From the NCBI RefSeq assembly GCF_000186865.1, contig NW_008705590.1:100856-164855 (forward strand): 64,000 nt of DNA. The letters are read 5' to 3'. The DNA is from Aureococcus anophagefferens. Its lineage: Eukaryota > Sar > Pelagophyceae > Pelagomonadales > Pelagomonadaceae. Under the pieces are notes generated by a model. That model ran no database searches, was not told where the DNA came from, and was given only the letters and a program-made list of their open reading frames with translations. Position 1 is the stretch's first letter. Each line of letters starts with the position of its first letter. This document shows positions 54,982 through 64,000 of this stretch, one piece after another. The position numbers were made by a program, and so were the translations under genes.

Positions 54982-55427
54982 GATGGGTGTGAGAGGTCTG
55001 CGGGGGCGCGCGGGGGTCACCATCTGCTAGATTCAAGCTGTCTCGATCTTTCGAGTGAAACGTCGCGCGTACGGCCTCTCCGAGCGCGCGCTCTTCGCCA
55101 GTGGGGTTCGGGGTGCATGGGGCATTGCCCGCGGGGTGCAAGGGCGGGCGGAAGTGCAGGGGCGGGCGCGCGCGGGTGCATAGTGTACACGGGTCGAGCA
55201 CGAGGCGTCGGAGAACTCGAGCAGAGGCTTGTGGTTCTGCGGCACCTTCGACCAAATCTGGCACGTCGCAGTCGGCTTCTTGCCGGGCGCCCAGGGCCGC
55301 ACCCCTCCGACTAAGACGGAGCAGGTTAGGTGGTGCTCCTCAGCACACAGGGCCTCGCGCTCGCGACGCGGCGCGCCGCGTCGAGCGGGCGGGCGGTGGA
55401 ATCTCGTTCCTTGAAGCGGCGGCCAAC
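54982..55427. other. 446-bp gap without a certain gene
   Basis: Between the small membrane protein and the cathepsin B stop, both minus strand. On the minus strand 55190-55330 reads protein-like sequence (GKKPTATCQIWSKVPQNHKP) in an open frame without a start, possibly a relic or unplaced exon. A GCGGGCG-rich run lies at 55130-55185. Confidence 0.4.
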
Positions 55428-56709
55428 CTAGGCCGACTTGGGGTGGCCGGCGACGGGCCCGCCGTTGATGACCGGGTCCTCGATCTGGCACGCGTTCTTG
55501 CCGCGGATGATCTTGAAGTAGCCGTCGTCGCCCCAGTCCTCGTTCCACGAGTTGGCCACGAGCCAGTAGTCCTTGCCGTCCTCCGTGCCGAAGCCCATGA
55601 TCTTGATCGCGTGGCCGCCGAGCGGCGGCGAGAGGAGCTTGGGCTCGTAGACGCCCGACTTGTAGGCGAGGAAGTCCTGCTTCACGAAGAACATGCCCGT
55701 GATGGGCCCGTTCTGGTAGATGTCCGCGGCCATCTTGATGGCGCACGTGCCCTCGAGCTCGCCCTGCTGGCAGACGGAGTAGCCCTTCTCGCCCTTGACC
55801 TTGGCCTTGGTCCAGTCCTTGTCCTCGGACTCGCACTTGCGCGCGCACTTGGGCGCCCGGACCTCGTCGGGGCACGCCGGGTACTTGGAGCTGTTGACGT
55901 GGTGCGCGCAGGGCTCGAGCTGGTAGGACCAGCAGCCGCTCTTGTCGCCGTAGTTGCCGCCGTCGACGATGCCCGAGAGGGCCCAGTACGAGTAGACGGA
56001 GCTCGGGATGCCGCCGTTGCAGCCCATGTCGCCGAGCTTGTCGCAGGACGTGACGTCCTGGGCGCTGAGGTGCGTCGTCACCGTGCCGTTGGACGCGATG
56101 CACATGCGGTCCGTCATGGCCTCCGTGGACCCGAAGGCCCAGCAGCTGCCGCAGTTGGCCTGGTCGCGGATCTCCTTGAGCGACGGGCACTTGGCCGCGC
56201 GCGGGTCAGTGCGCCAGTCGAACTCGGTCGGCACCTACCAAGCGCGACGGGGTCGGATTTCTTCACATCTTCAGGCGAAATTCACGCGAAAAAACACTCC
56301 TGTCGCTCGACGCTGGTCGGCACGGCGTCGAGCTCGGCCTGCGTGAACTCGCGGGCCTCGAGGACGTGCTCGTTCGTCGCGTCCTTGAGCACGCCCATGA
56401 GCTTGGCCGCGTCCTCGAGGGTCGCGCCGGCCCACTTGGGCGAGAGGTGGGCCTCCCAGCCGGCGTCGGCGAGGGACACGAGGAGGGCGTTGTCGATGGC
56501 GGGCGCCTTGAGGGCGTCGCCGGAGAGGAGGCCCTCCCACTGCTCGAGGGCGAGCGCGCCTATGTCGAGATCGGGGTCGCGGGGCTGCCCCGAAGGGCCG
56601 GGGAGGGGCCGCGGAAGGGGGAAGCGGGGCTGCTGGAGCGGGCGACGCTGCCCGTGGGGGCGGGAGCGGGCGACGCACCGGAGGCGAGGAGAGCGAGTTT
56701 GGCAGCCAT
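55428..56709 (-). CDS. Cathepsin B-like cysteine protease
   Basis: Main exons 56312-56584 and 55428-56234, joined in phase 0 by a family C introner. The mature enzyme has the oxyanion/catalytic site QANCGSCWAFG, the CNGGIPSS motif, the occluding-loop His pair CAHHVNSSKYPAC specific to cathepsin B, catalytic His in GGHAIKIMGFG and Asn in NSWNEDWGDDG. It is a lysosomal/vacuolar papain-family protease with carboxydipeptidase potential. The prodomain is short. The 5' end is uncertain: from the ATG at 56709 the frame fits only if a GC-AG intron (about 56585-56676) is removed, giving a brief MAAKLALLASG leader. Confidence 0.9.
56235..56311 (-). mobile_element. Introner element, family C copy 2 (77-nt intron)
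   Basis: Element 56235-56315 is flanked by perfect 8-bp copies GTCGGCAC (56227-56234, 56316-56323). In the host sense it differs from the copy at 33134 at one of 81 bases (CGCGCTTGG against CGCACTTGG). The splice gives a VPTS-VPTE tandem at the prodomain/mature junction. Confidence 0.95.
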
Positions 56710-56831
56710 AGCGCTTTGTGCGTTCGCGATCGATCTGGATGGCTCTCGGACTTCGACGGAAGCCTTGAAACACCTGTGATTCAAACGCGATGGCGCGCTC
56801 GGCGCGCCTCACTAGTAGTACTCCTTACACG

Positions 56832-59800
56832 CTACCTCGCCGCGGCCTTCTTCGACATGCCGAACCAGCCCTTCTTCGCCTTCGTCGGGCTGTTCTCCGG
56901 CGAGAGGTGGAGGTCCGCGGCCGTCGTCCGCTTGCCCGAGCCCTTGAGCTCGTCGAGCTCCGCGCCGAGCGTGACCGCGTTCATCTTCGCGTCGCAGAGC
57001 GCCTCCTTGAGGTCGTGGACCTCGCGGTCCCGGTCGCCGAGGTCCCGCCGCAGCGCGTCGGCGTCGCCGGCCGCGGCCCCGGCGGCCTCGAGCTCGGCCC
57101 GGAGGCGCGCGGCGTCCGCGCTCGCTCGCTCGAGCTCCGCGCGCGCCGCCGCGTGGTCGCGCGCGAGGGCCTCGTAGGCGTCCTGGGGGCCGTCGTCGTC
57201 GAGCCGCGCCCGGAGGGCCTCGTTGTCCGCCTCGAGGCGCGCGACGTCCGCCTCGAGGCGGCCCGCCGCGGCGCCCGCCCCGCGGAGCGCGGCGTTCTCC
57301 GCCTCGAGCCGCGCGACGTCGCCGGCGCCGGCGTCGCCGCCGCCCTCGTCGGGATGCTCCATCCGCCGCCGCAGCTGCTCGTTGTCCTCCTGGAGCCGCT
57401 CGACGTCCGCCTCCGCGGCCGCGAGGTCCTCCTCGAGCTGCGCGCGCTCCTCGTCCAATCGGGCTCGCGTCCCCTCGCGCTCGGCGCTGTCCTCCTCGAG
57501 CCGGGGTCGCGTCTCCTCGTGCTGGGCGCGCTCCTCGTCCAACCGACTCCGGTCCTCGTCCAGCCGCGCTCGGTCCTCGTCCAGCCGAGCGCGCTCCTTG
57601 TCCAGCCGACTCCGCTCCTCGTCCAATCGCGCTCGCGTCCCCTCGCCCTCGGCGCTCTCCTCGAGCCGGGCTCGCGTCCCCTCGTGCTGGGCGCGCTCTT
57701 CGTCCAACCGCGCTCGGTCCTCGTCCAACCGCGCTCGGTCCTCGTCCACCCGCGCTCGGTCCTCGTCCAGCCGACTCCGGTCCTCGTCGAGCCCGCCGTC
57801 GACCATCTCGGCGCCGTTGGCGTGCAGCGCGAGGAGCTTGTCGTGCGCGGCCTTGACCCCCTCGAGCTCGGCGCCTCGCTTGTCGTGCGCGGCCTTGACC
57901 CCCTCGAGCTCCGCTTGTCGCGCGTCGTGCGCGGCCCGGACCTCCTCGAGCGCGTCCCGGTGCCCGGCCGCCGCGCGCTCCGCCCTCTTGCGCTCGCGCT
58001 CGTGGTGGTGCGCGACGCGCGCGGCGGCGTGCATGGCCTGGTGCATGGAGTCCTCGTAGGACGGGTGCACCCTGGTCTGCGTGAACCCGTCCTCCGTCTC
58101 CGCCGCGCCCCGGCTCGGCGCCGGCGCCGCGTCCGCGAGCGCGCGGTAGCGCGCGGCCTCGGCCTTGAGCTCGTCGCGCTGGGCGTCGAGGCCGCTCCGC
58201 TGGGCCTTGATGCGCGCGTCGAACTTGGCCCGGTGCCGCGCGAGGTCCGCCTCCTGCGCCGCGCGCTCCGCAGCGAGCATGCGCTCCGCGGCGCCGCGCT
58301 CGTCCGCGCGCGCGGCCTCGGTCTCGGCCGCCGCCGCCGCGAGGGCGTCGGCGGCGTCGTTGCGCTCGACGGCGAGGAGCTCCTCGAGCGCCGCGACGCG
58401 CGCGTCCGCGTCCCGGTCGCGGTCGCGCGCCGCCCCGTCGAGGGCCGTCATCGCGTCGCGGCGCTCCACGGCGAGCTGGTCCTCGAGGCCCGCGACCCTG
58501 GCCTTCCACCGCGACTCGGCGCCCGCGAGGCGCGCCTCCCAGGCCGCGTCCGACGCCGGCGCGGCGACGGCCAGCGCGCCGAGGCCGTGCGCGTCGTCGT
58601 CGTCGAGGTCCCTCGCCGCGGCGGCGGCCGCGGCCGCGGCGGCGGCGGCGTCGTCTACGATAGCGCGCCAGTCGACGTCCTCGACGGCGCTCGCGAGGAG
58701 CGCGTCGTCCAGGTCGCCCTGGAGCGACGCGACCTTGAAGCGGAGCGCGGATTCGACCTCGTCCTTGGACGCGACGGCGGCCTCGAGCTCCGCGACGCGC
58801 GCCGCCAGAACCGCGCCGCCGCCGTCCCGGGGCGCCGGCGCCGCCCGCGCGAGCGCCTCGAGCTCCGCGATGCGCGCGCCGGCCGCCGCCTGCCGCTCGC
58901 CGGCGGCCGCGAGGTCCGCCTCGAGCGCCGCGACGCGGTCGCCGTCGTCGTCGTCCGGAGGCGCCGCCGCGGCGCCTTCCAGCTCGGCCACGCGCGCCCG
59001 GAGGTCGGCCTCGACGGCCCGGAGGCCGGCCTCCCGCGCGCGCGCCGCGTCGTCCCGCGCCGCGGCCTCGGCCTCGAGCTCCGCGACGCGCCGCCGCGCC
59101 CGCGTCCTCGAGCGCCCGCGCCGCCTCCGCCGCCGCGGCCGCCGTCGCGCGCGCGGCGTCGGCCGCCGCGAGCTCCGCGGCGTCGGCGCGCCGCTCCGCG
59201 GCGACCAAGGCGTCGGCGTCGCGCGCGGCCCGGAACCGCTCCGGCGCCCGCGGGGGCCCCTTGGCGGCCCGCACGAGCGACACGAGCGCGGCGAGCTCCG
59301 CGGGCTCGAGCTTGCGGATCCGCCGCTTCGCCGACACGACGGCGGCCCGGGGCCAGGGCCGCAGGAGCGGCGCCGCGGTGAGGATGCCGACGCGCCGGTC
59401 CCGCTCGGCCTCCGCGGCGCGGACGACGCCGGCCGTCGCGTCGCGCCGCGCGGCGGCCTCGGCGCGGTCCCGCGCGGCCGCCGCGGCGACGCGCTCGGCG
59501 CGCTCGCGCTCGCACGCGTCGCGGAGCTCGCGGCGCGTCGCCGGCAGCCGCGCCGCGTGCGCCTCGGCGTCCGCGGCCCACTCCCGCAGGCGCCGCTCCC
59601 GCTCGCCGTCCGCGTAGGCCGCCGCGAGCGTGCCGTGCATGGCCCGCGACGCCAAACCGTCGATGCGGTCCGCCGCGTCGCGCTCCTTCCGCCGCGACGC
59701 CGCGTCCTCGGCCTCGGCGTTCTTGAGGGACACGGCCGCCAGGATCGACGCCTTGCGCGCGGCGGCGGTCTCCGCCGACGCCGACGCGCGGGCCGCCCGG

Positions 59801-62027
59801 TCCAGGGACACGCGCCGATTCCGCTCGCCCTCGGCGAGCGCGACGGCGAGCGCGACGGACGCCGCGCGCGCGTCGCGGCTCTCGGCCAGCGCCGCGTACG
59901 CGCGCATGGCGGCCTCGCTCGTGCGCCGCGCGCGCTCGAGCTCCGCCGCCGCCGTCGCCGCCGCGCGCGCCGCCGCGCGCCGGTCTTTCTCCCTCCGGAG
60001 GCGCTCGACGGCCCGGCGGTCCCGGAGCCGCCGCTCGGCCTCCTTCGTCGCGAGGACCCGCCGCTTCTCCTTCCGCGCGTCCACGAGCCGCTGGTGCTCG
60101 ATGACGGCCAGCGCGTGCGCCGCGTCCGACGCCGCGTCCGCCGCGGCCGCCGCGTCCTTCCGGGACAGCCGCGCGGCGTCGAGCCGCTCCCGCAAAGACG
60201 CGGCCTCGCGGTCCGCGAAGTCGTCGTCGTCCGCGTCCTTCTGCAGGACCTGGCTCCGCAAGTCGTCGTCGTCGTCCCAGTTCGGCGCCTCGTCGAGCGG
60301 CGCGTCGAATTCGTCCTTCGCCGCGAGCAGCTCCGCGGCGTCGACGGGCGACCCGGGCTCCGGGGGCCGCCGCGCGGCCGCGGCCATGGCCCGGAGCGCG
60401 TCCAGGTCCGGCCGCTTCGAGTTCACGGGCGGCCGCTTCTTCGACGGCGTGCCCACGCGGCTCCGCAGCTTCTCGAGCGCCGACGCCGCCGGCGTCGACC
60501 GCGCGGCGACGGACCCGAGGTCCGACTCCGTGACGTCGCTCAAGTCGTCGTCGTCCCACAAATCGTCGCGCCCCGTGGCCAGGAGCCGCGCGACGAGCGC
60601 GACGTCGTCGGCGCAGCCCGCGGCCAGCGCGTCCGCCACGTCGCCGCCGAAGGCGCCCAGCGCCGCCGCGAGGTCGCGCTGGAGCTTCGCGAGCGGCCCG
60701 CGGGGGAAGTCGCCGTCCTCGATGCGCTTCCGCCGCAGCTCGCGGAGCTCGGCCCGGAGCCGCTCGAGCCGCGGCGCGCCGCCGGCGGCGCCGCGCGCGA
60801 GGGCCACGGCGGCGCTCGCCGCGTCCACGCAGGCTTCCGAGGACGCCGCGGCGTCGCGCGCGGCGCCCTCGACGCGCGCGCGGCGCCGCGCGTCGCGCTC
60901 GCGCCGGATCACGGCGAGCTCCGCGGCCTCCGTCTCGGCGACGAGCCGCTGCGCGCTCGCCCGGGCCTCGAGCGTCGCCGCCGCCCGCCGCGCCTCCGCC
61001 TCGCTCTCGCGCCGGCTCCGCCAGAGGTCCTCGTCGTGGCGCGCGTCGTGCGAGTTCCAGAACGGCTCGTCGACCTGCGACGTCGCTTCAACGTGCGCGT
61101 TCCGCGCGCGCGCGTTCCAAAGAAAGCGTCCGCGCGTCCGCGCGTCGAGAGCGCTCCGAGCGATGATCGCTCGTCCCAAAGATCAGCCGAAACGAGTGGA
61201 AACCGGCCGAGAGATGCATTGGCCCCCTGTTTCGCGGCGCCGTCGCCGACGGGCTCCGCCTCCGCGAAGACGACGGGCGCCGACTGGACGCGCCGCACGC
61301 GGCCCGGGTCGTCGTCGGCGTCGCCGAAGGCCGCCTCGAGGAACGACGACGACACGGAGGCCTTCTTCGGCTTCGGCGGGCTCTTGGGCTTCTGGGGCGG
61401 ACTCTTGGGCTCGCCCGCGCGCTTCGACGCGCGCCGCGCGGCGCGGTGCCGCGCCTCCTCGCGCTCCGCGGCCACGGCCGCCGCGTTCGCCGCCTCGCGC
61501 TGGGGGCCGAGCGCGAAGACGAGGCTCAGCGGCCGCGGCGCGTCGCGGAGCCGCGCGAGGAGCGCGCCAAAGGCCTCGACGGTCGGGTCGACGACGAGGT
61601 CGACGTCGCCGTGGCCCGCGTCGACGCCCACGAGCTCGTCCGTCGGCGCGAGCATGCGCCGCGCGACGCCCAGCGGCCGCGTCGTCTCCACGACGACGAG
61701 GCGCCGGCTCAGCGCGGCCGACCGCGCGCCGTCGTCGCACTCGTCGACCGCGTCGAAGCGCGCGAGGATGAAGGACACGCCCAGGTCCCGCTCCTCGAAG
61801 GCGACGCTCCGCAGGCGGCCCTTCTCCAGGAGCGCGTCGTAGCAGGCGCGCGCGTCGGCCGCGAGCGCCAGCGCGTGCGCCGCCTCGAGGGCGCGTATGC
61901 TCTCCTGCGCCGCTTCCACGTTCTTCATGTCGCCGAGCACCGACGCCGTCGAATCGCTGAGGGCGCGGCGCCGCCGGCGCACGGCCCGCGTCAGCTCCAG
62001 GTTCGGGTCCTGCGACGCCGCCGCCAT
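56832..62027 (-). CDS. Giant coiled-coil protein (about 1,680 aa)
   Basis: Exon 1 61224-62027 and exon 2 56832-61074, phase 0 across a family B introner. Residues 1-268 include a folded N-terminal region (LSLVFALGPQREAANAAAVA and a Lys/Pro-rich KSPPQKPKSPPKPKK). Exon 2 is almost all heptad coiled coil, first Arg/Ala-rich (to ~930), then Glu-rich with near-perfect RARLDEDRARLDEERA-type repeats (57440-57790), ending KKGWFGMSKKAAAR. One base must be skipped near 59088 to pass from the first frame to the second, a likely indel. Similar proteins serve as Golgi, centrosomal or cytoskeletal tethers; the specific role is unknown. Confidence 0.75.
57440..57795 (-). repeat. Tandem coiled-coil codon repeats
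   Basis: Units of 21-24 bp such as TCCTCGTCCAGCCGCGCTCG are repeated about 14 times. They encode LDEDRAR/LDEERSR heptads of the giant coiled-coil protein. Confidence 0.8.
61075..61223 (-). mobile_element. Introner element, family B, diverged copy (149-nt intron)
   Basis: The host-sense sequence shares CCACTCGTTTCGGCTGAT, GACGAGCGATCATC and ACGTTGAAGCGACGT with the other B copies, but lacks ~25 bp at the start and ~20 bp at the end, and has no clear 8-bp duplication. Frame calls for GC (CAGGGG|GCCAAT) to AG. It is the oldest-looking introner here. Confidence 0.78.
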
Positions 62028-62324
62028 GACGACGGCGCGCGCCGCGCAGACACCCGGGCTGCTGTATTTAATAGGCTTCTATATTGCACGGCAATTGAGG
62101 TGAATTATGAAAGTTTGAGGGGCAGCCCGGTCGACAACAAAGGCGAGGTGTGGTCCCGCCGCCGCCACCGTCGGGCCCCGCGCGCGCGCTCCCGCCCCCG
62201 CCGCGGCGCTTCGGCCCGCGGTCGCCGGTCGGGGGCCGCGCGGGCCGGGCGTGCGCGGCGCCCGTTCGGGCCCCCGAAGCGCCCCCCGCGGCGCGCCGCT
62301 ACCCGACTGCGCGCGTCCTAGACC
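62028..62324. promoter_or_regulatory. Divergent intergenic region with AT-rich core
   Basis: Between the starts of the giant coiled-coil gene (minus) and the hydrolase-TPR gene (plus). 62059-62115 is sharply AT-rich (TGTATTTAATAGGCTTCTA) in a ~75% GC surround. A shared promoter is inferred. Confidence 0.45.
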
Positions 62325-64000
62325 ATGGGCGGGTCGAGCAGCAAGGAGGCCGGGGGAAACGGGGGCGGCGGTCCCGAGGCCGCGGCGAGCCCGAGCTACT
62401 GGAGCATCATGCGCCAGGGCTACGACGAGCTCGTCAACGCCATCATACGGCCGCCGCGCGCGGAGTACGACATCGAGCGGCTCGGGCCGCGCGAGTTCGC
62501 GTTCTGCGGCAAGCAGTACATGCGCACGGACCTCGTGCTCGTGAACCAGCGGGGCCTGGCCCTCCAGTGCTCCCACTGGGAGCCCGTGGAGCGCGTCGCC
62601 GAGGCGCTGCCCTGCGTCGTCTTCATGCACGGCAACTCGAGCGCGCGGTTGGAAGGTTTGAACCAGCTTTCCGTGTGCCTGGGCTTCGGGGTGACCCTGT
62701 TCAGTTTCGACTGCGCCGGGAGCGGCAAGTCCGAGGGCAAGTACGTGTCCCTGGGCTACTGGGAGAAGGACGACCTGCGGGTCGTCGTCGACCACTTGAG
62801 GGGTTCGGGCACGGTGTCGAACATCGCGGTCTGGGGCCGGTCCATGGGCGCCGTGACGGCGCTGCTCTACCAGTCCCAGGACCGGCGGCTCCTCGACAAC
62901 AACATGACGGTGAACGCCATGGTGCTCGACTCGCCCTTCGCGGACTTTTGCCAATTGGCGGAGGAGCTCGTCGCCAAGGGCCGCGAGCGCGGCGTCGTCG
63001 TGCCGACGATGGTGACGCGCATGGCGCTGACCATGCTGTCCAACTCCGTGAAATCCATCGCGGGCTTCGACATCCGCGACCTCAGCGCCATCACGGAGGT
63101 GCCCAAGTGCACGCTGCCCGCGCTCTTTATCTGCGCGAAGAAGGACGACTTCATCGGCACGCACCACTCCCAGTCGCTCCACGACGCCTACGGCGGGCCG
63201 AAGCAGATCATCGTCGCCGACGGCGACCACAACACGCTCCGGAGCTCCAAGAGCCTCCTGGCCATCGGCGGCTTCCTGCAGCGCGAATTGCGGGTCCCCG
63301 AGGCGTGGATGGACGACAAGGCCGTGGCCATGTTCGGGTCGTTGCCCTGGCGCGCGGGCCACCGCGGCGACTTCCTCGACGAGCAGGCCACGGGCTTCGG
63401 GCGCGACGCCGTGGGCAAGCTCCAGGGCAAGATCGACCGGTCCATGGCCGTGTACGGCTCCGGCGGCCCCGCGGGCGGCCCCGGCGGCGGCGGCAAGCAG
63501 GAGCAGCAGTGGTGCCTCGACCAGGCCCACTACTACTGCAACCGGGGCAACACGCTCGAGGAGAGCGGCAAGATCGACGCGGCGATCCGCGCGTACCGCG
63601 CGGCGATCACGTACCACTCCGAGTACCCGGACGCGCACTACAACCTGGGCATCGCGCTCAAGAACCGGGGCTACGTCGAGGAGGCCATCCGCGAGTACCG
63701 GCGCACGATCACGATCAAGCCGGGCCACGCCGACGCCCACAACAACCTCGGCGTCGCGCTCGAGGAGAAGGGCTACGTCGACGAGGCGATTTTAGCATAT
63801 GCAAAGGCCATCGAGCACAACTCGCAGCACTCCGAGGCCCACTGCAATTTGGCCGACTCGCTCCAGTCCGTGGGCCGCCTCGACGAGGCCGTCAAGGAGT
63901 ACCACATCGCCATCGCGCAGAACCCGGGCGACGCGGACACGATCAACAACCTCGGCGTCGCCCTCGAGGCCAAGGGCCAGCTCAAGGAGGCCATTTTGGC
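62325..64000 (+). CDS. Alpha/beta hydrolase-TPR fusion, truncated by window end
   Basis: The frame runs open from the ATG in GACCATGGG to the last base; 558 residues are visible. MGGSSSKEAGG fits an N-myristoylation signal. Residues ~65-330 are a serine hydrolase of the ABHD17/BEM46 type: HGNSSARLEG, nucleophile elbow GRSMGAVTA, Asp in ICAKKDDFIG and His in DGDHNTLR. A Gly-rich linker follows, then at least four TPR units (AHYYCNRGNTLEESGKIDAA, AHYNLGIALKNRGYVEEAI, AHNNLGVALEEKGYVDEAI). Membrane-attached depalmitoylase-like activity with TPR docking is an inference. Confidence 0.85.
   Translation, partial: MGGSSSKEAGGNGGGGPEAAASPSYWSIMRQGYDELVNAIIRPPRAEYDIERLGPREFAFCGKQYMRTDLVLVNQRGLALQCSHWEPVERVAEALPCVVFMHGNSSARLEGLNQLSVCLGFGVTLFSFDCAGSGKSEGKYVSLGYWEKDDLRVVVDHLRGSGTVSNIAVWGRSMGAVTALLYQSQDRRLLDNNMTVNAMVLDSPFADFCQLAEELVAKGRERGVVVPTMVTRMALTMLSNSVKSIAGFDIRDLSAITEVPKCTLPALFICAKKDDFIGTHHSQSLHDAYGGPKQIIVADGDHNTLRSSKSLLAIGGFLQRELRVPEAWMDDKAVAMFGSLPWRAGHRGDFLDEQATGFGRDAVGKLQGKIDRSMAVYGSGGPAGGPGGGGKQEQQWCLDQAHYYCNRGNTLEESGKIDAAIRAYRAAITYHSEYPDAHYNLGIALKNRGYVEEAIREYRRTITIKPGHADAHNNLGVALEEKGYVDEAILAYAKAIEHNSQHSEAHCNLADSLQSVGRLDEAVKEYHIAIAQNPGDADTINNLGVALEAKGQLKEAIL

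Noticed and set aside
55190..55330. Protein-like minus-strand segment (TCQIWSKVPQNHKPLLEF) after the cathepsin B gene
   Set aside because: Open but without start, domain or splice partner; not enough to call a gene.

Overview
The window is eukaryotic nuclear DNA from a very GC-rich, gene-dense alga. Evidence: spliced genes, histone deacetylase, ARL3-type GTPase, pre-rRNA processing factors, and N-termini of the secondary-plastid type (hydrophobic signal, then a Phe, then a basic/hydroxylated stretch) typical of heterokont algae. The composition, the short introner-type introns and a tRNA selenouridine synthase homologue all fit a pelagophyte such as Aureococcus; the species name is an inference.

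Layout. 1-21.6 kb: housekeeping genes in alternating orientation (TPR protein, secreted EGF-repeat protein, YdhR-like protein, Fe/2OG-type oxygenase, NIFK-like RRM protein, HAD-like protein, ELO elongase, HDAC, amino-acid permease, U-box protein, 63-aa membrane peptide, AP endonuclease 2, PX protein). 21.6-27.1 kb: an accessory block with a DUF285/BspA-like repeat gene, a frameshifted GGxGxD-repeat gene, GC palindromes, and a 2.66-kb element with identical 148-bp LTR-like ends and no coding capacity. 27.1-64 kb: selenouridine synthase, RRM-CCCH protein, methyltransferase-like protein, F-box-like protein, membrane protein, SUA5, PhyH oxygenase, FCF2, a plastid-type protein, beta-propeller, secreted Pro/Ser/Thr-rich protein, coiled-coil protein, cyclic-nucleotide-type K+ channel, ARL3, MYND-Sel1, sulfotransferase-like, VTT/TVP38, SET-MYND, cupin, LON-like, prolyl-4-hydroxylase-like, a small thylakoid/ER-type membrane protein, cathepsin B, a giant coiled-coil protein, and an alpha/beta-hydrolase-TPR fusion cut by the window end. 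Genes are packed with 0-250 bp between them; convergent stops can overlap.

The strongest signal is the introns. Of about 16 introns I can place, ten are copies of three short transposon-like families (A, about 70 bp; B, about 150-190 bp; C, 77 bp). Nine sit between 8-bp target duplications (six exact, three with one mismatch), and in every one of these the predicted splice leaves exactly 12 extra nucleotides (8-bp duplication plus 4 terminal bases), so each insertion adds four codons and keeps frame. Family C copies differ at 1 of 81 positions, and family B splices in either orientation. Introner elements of this kind are known from Aureococcus and Micromonas; the 12-nt rule and two-way splicing are read from this sequence.

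All intron calls rest on reading frame, splice dinucleotides and family alignment by eye; there is no transcript evidence here. No tRNA, rRNA or CRISPR was seen.
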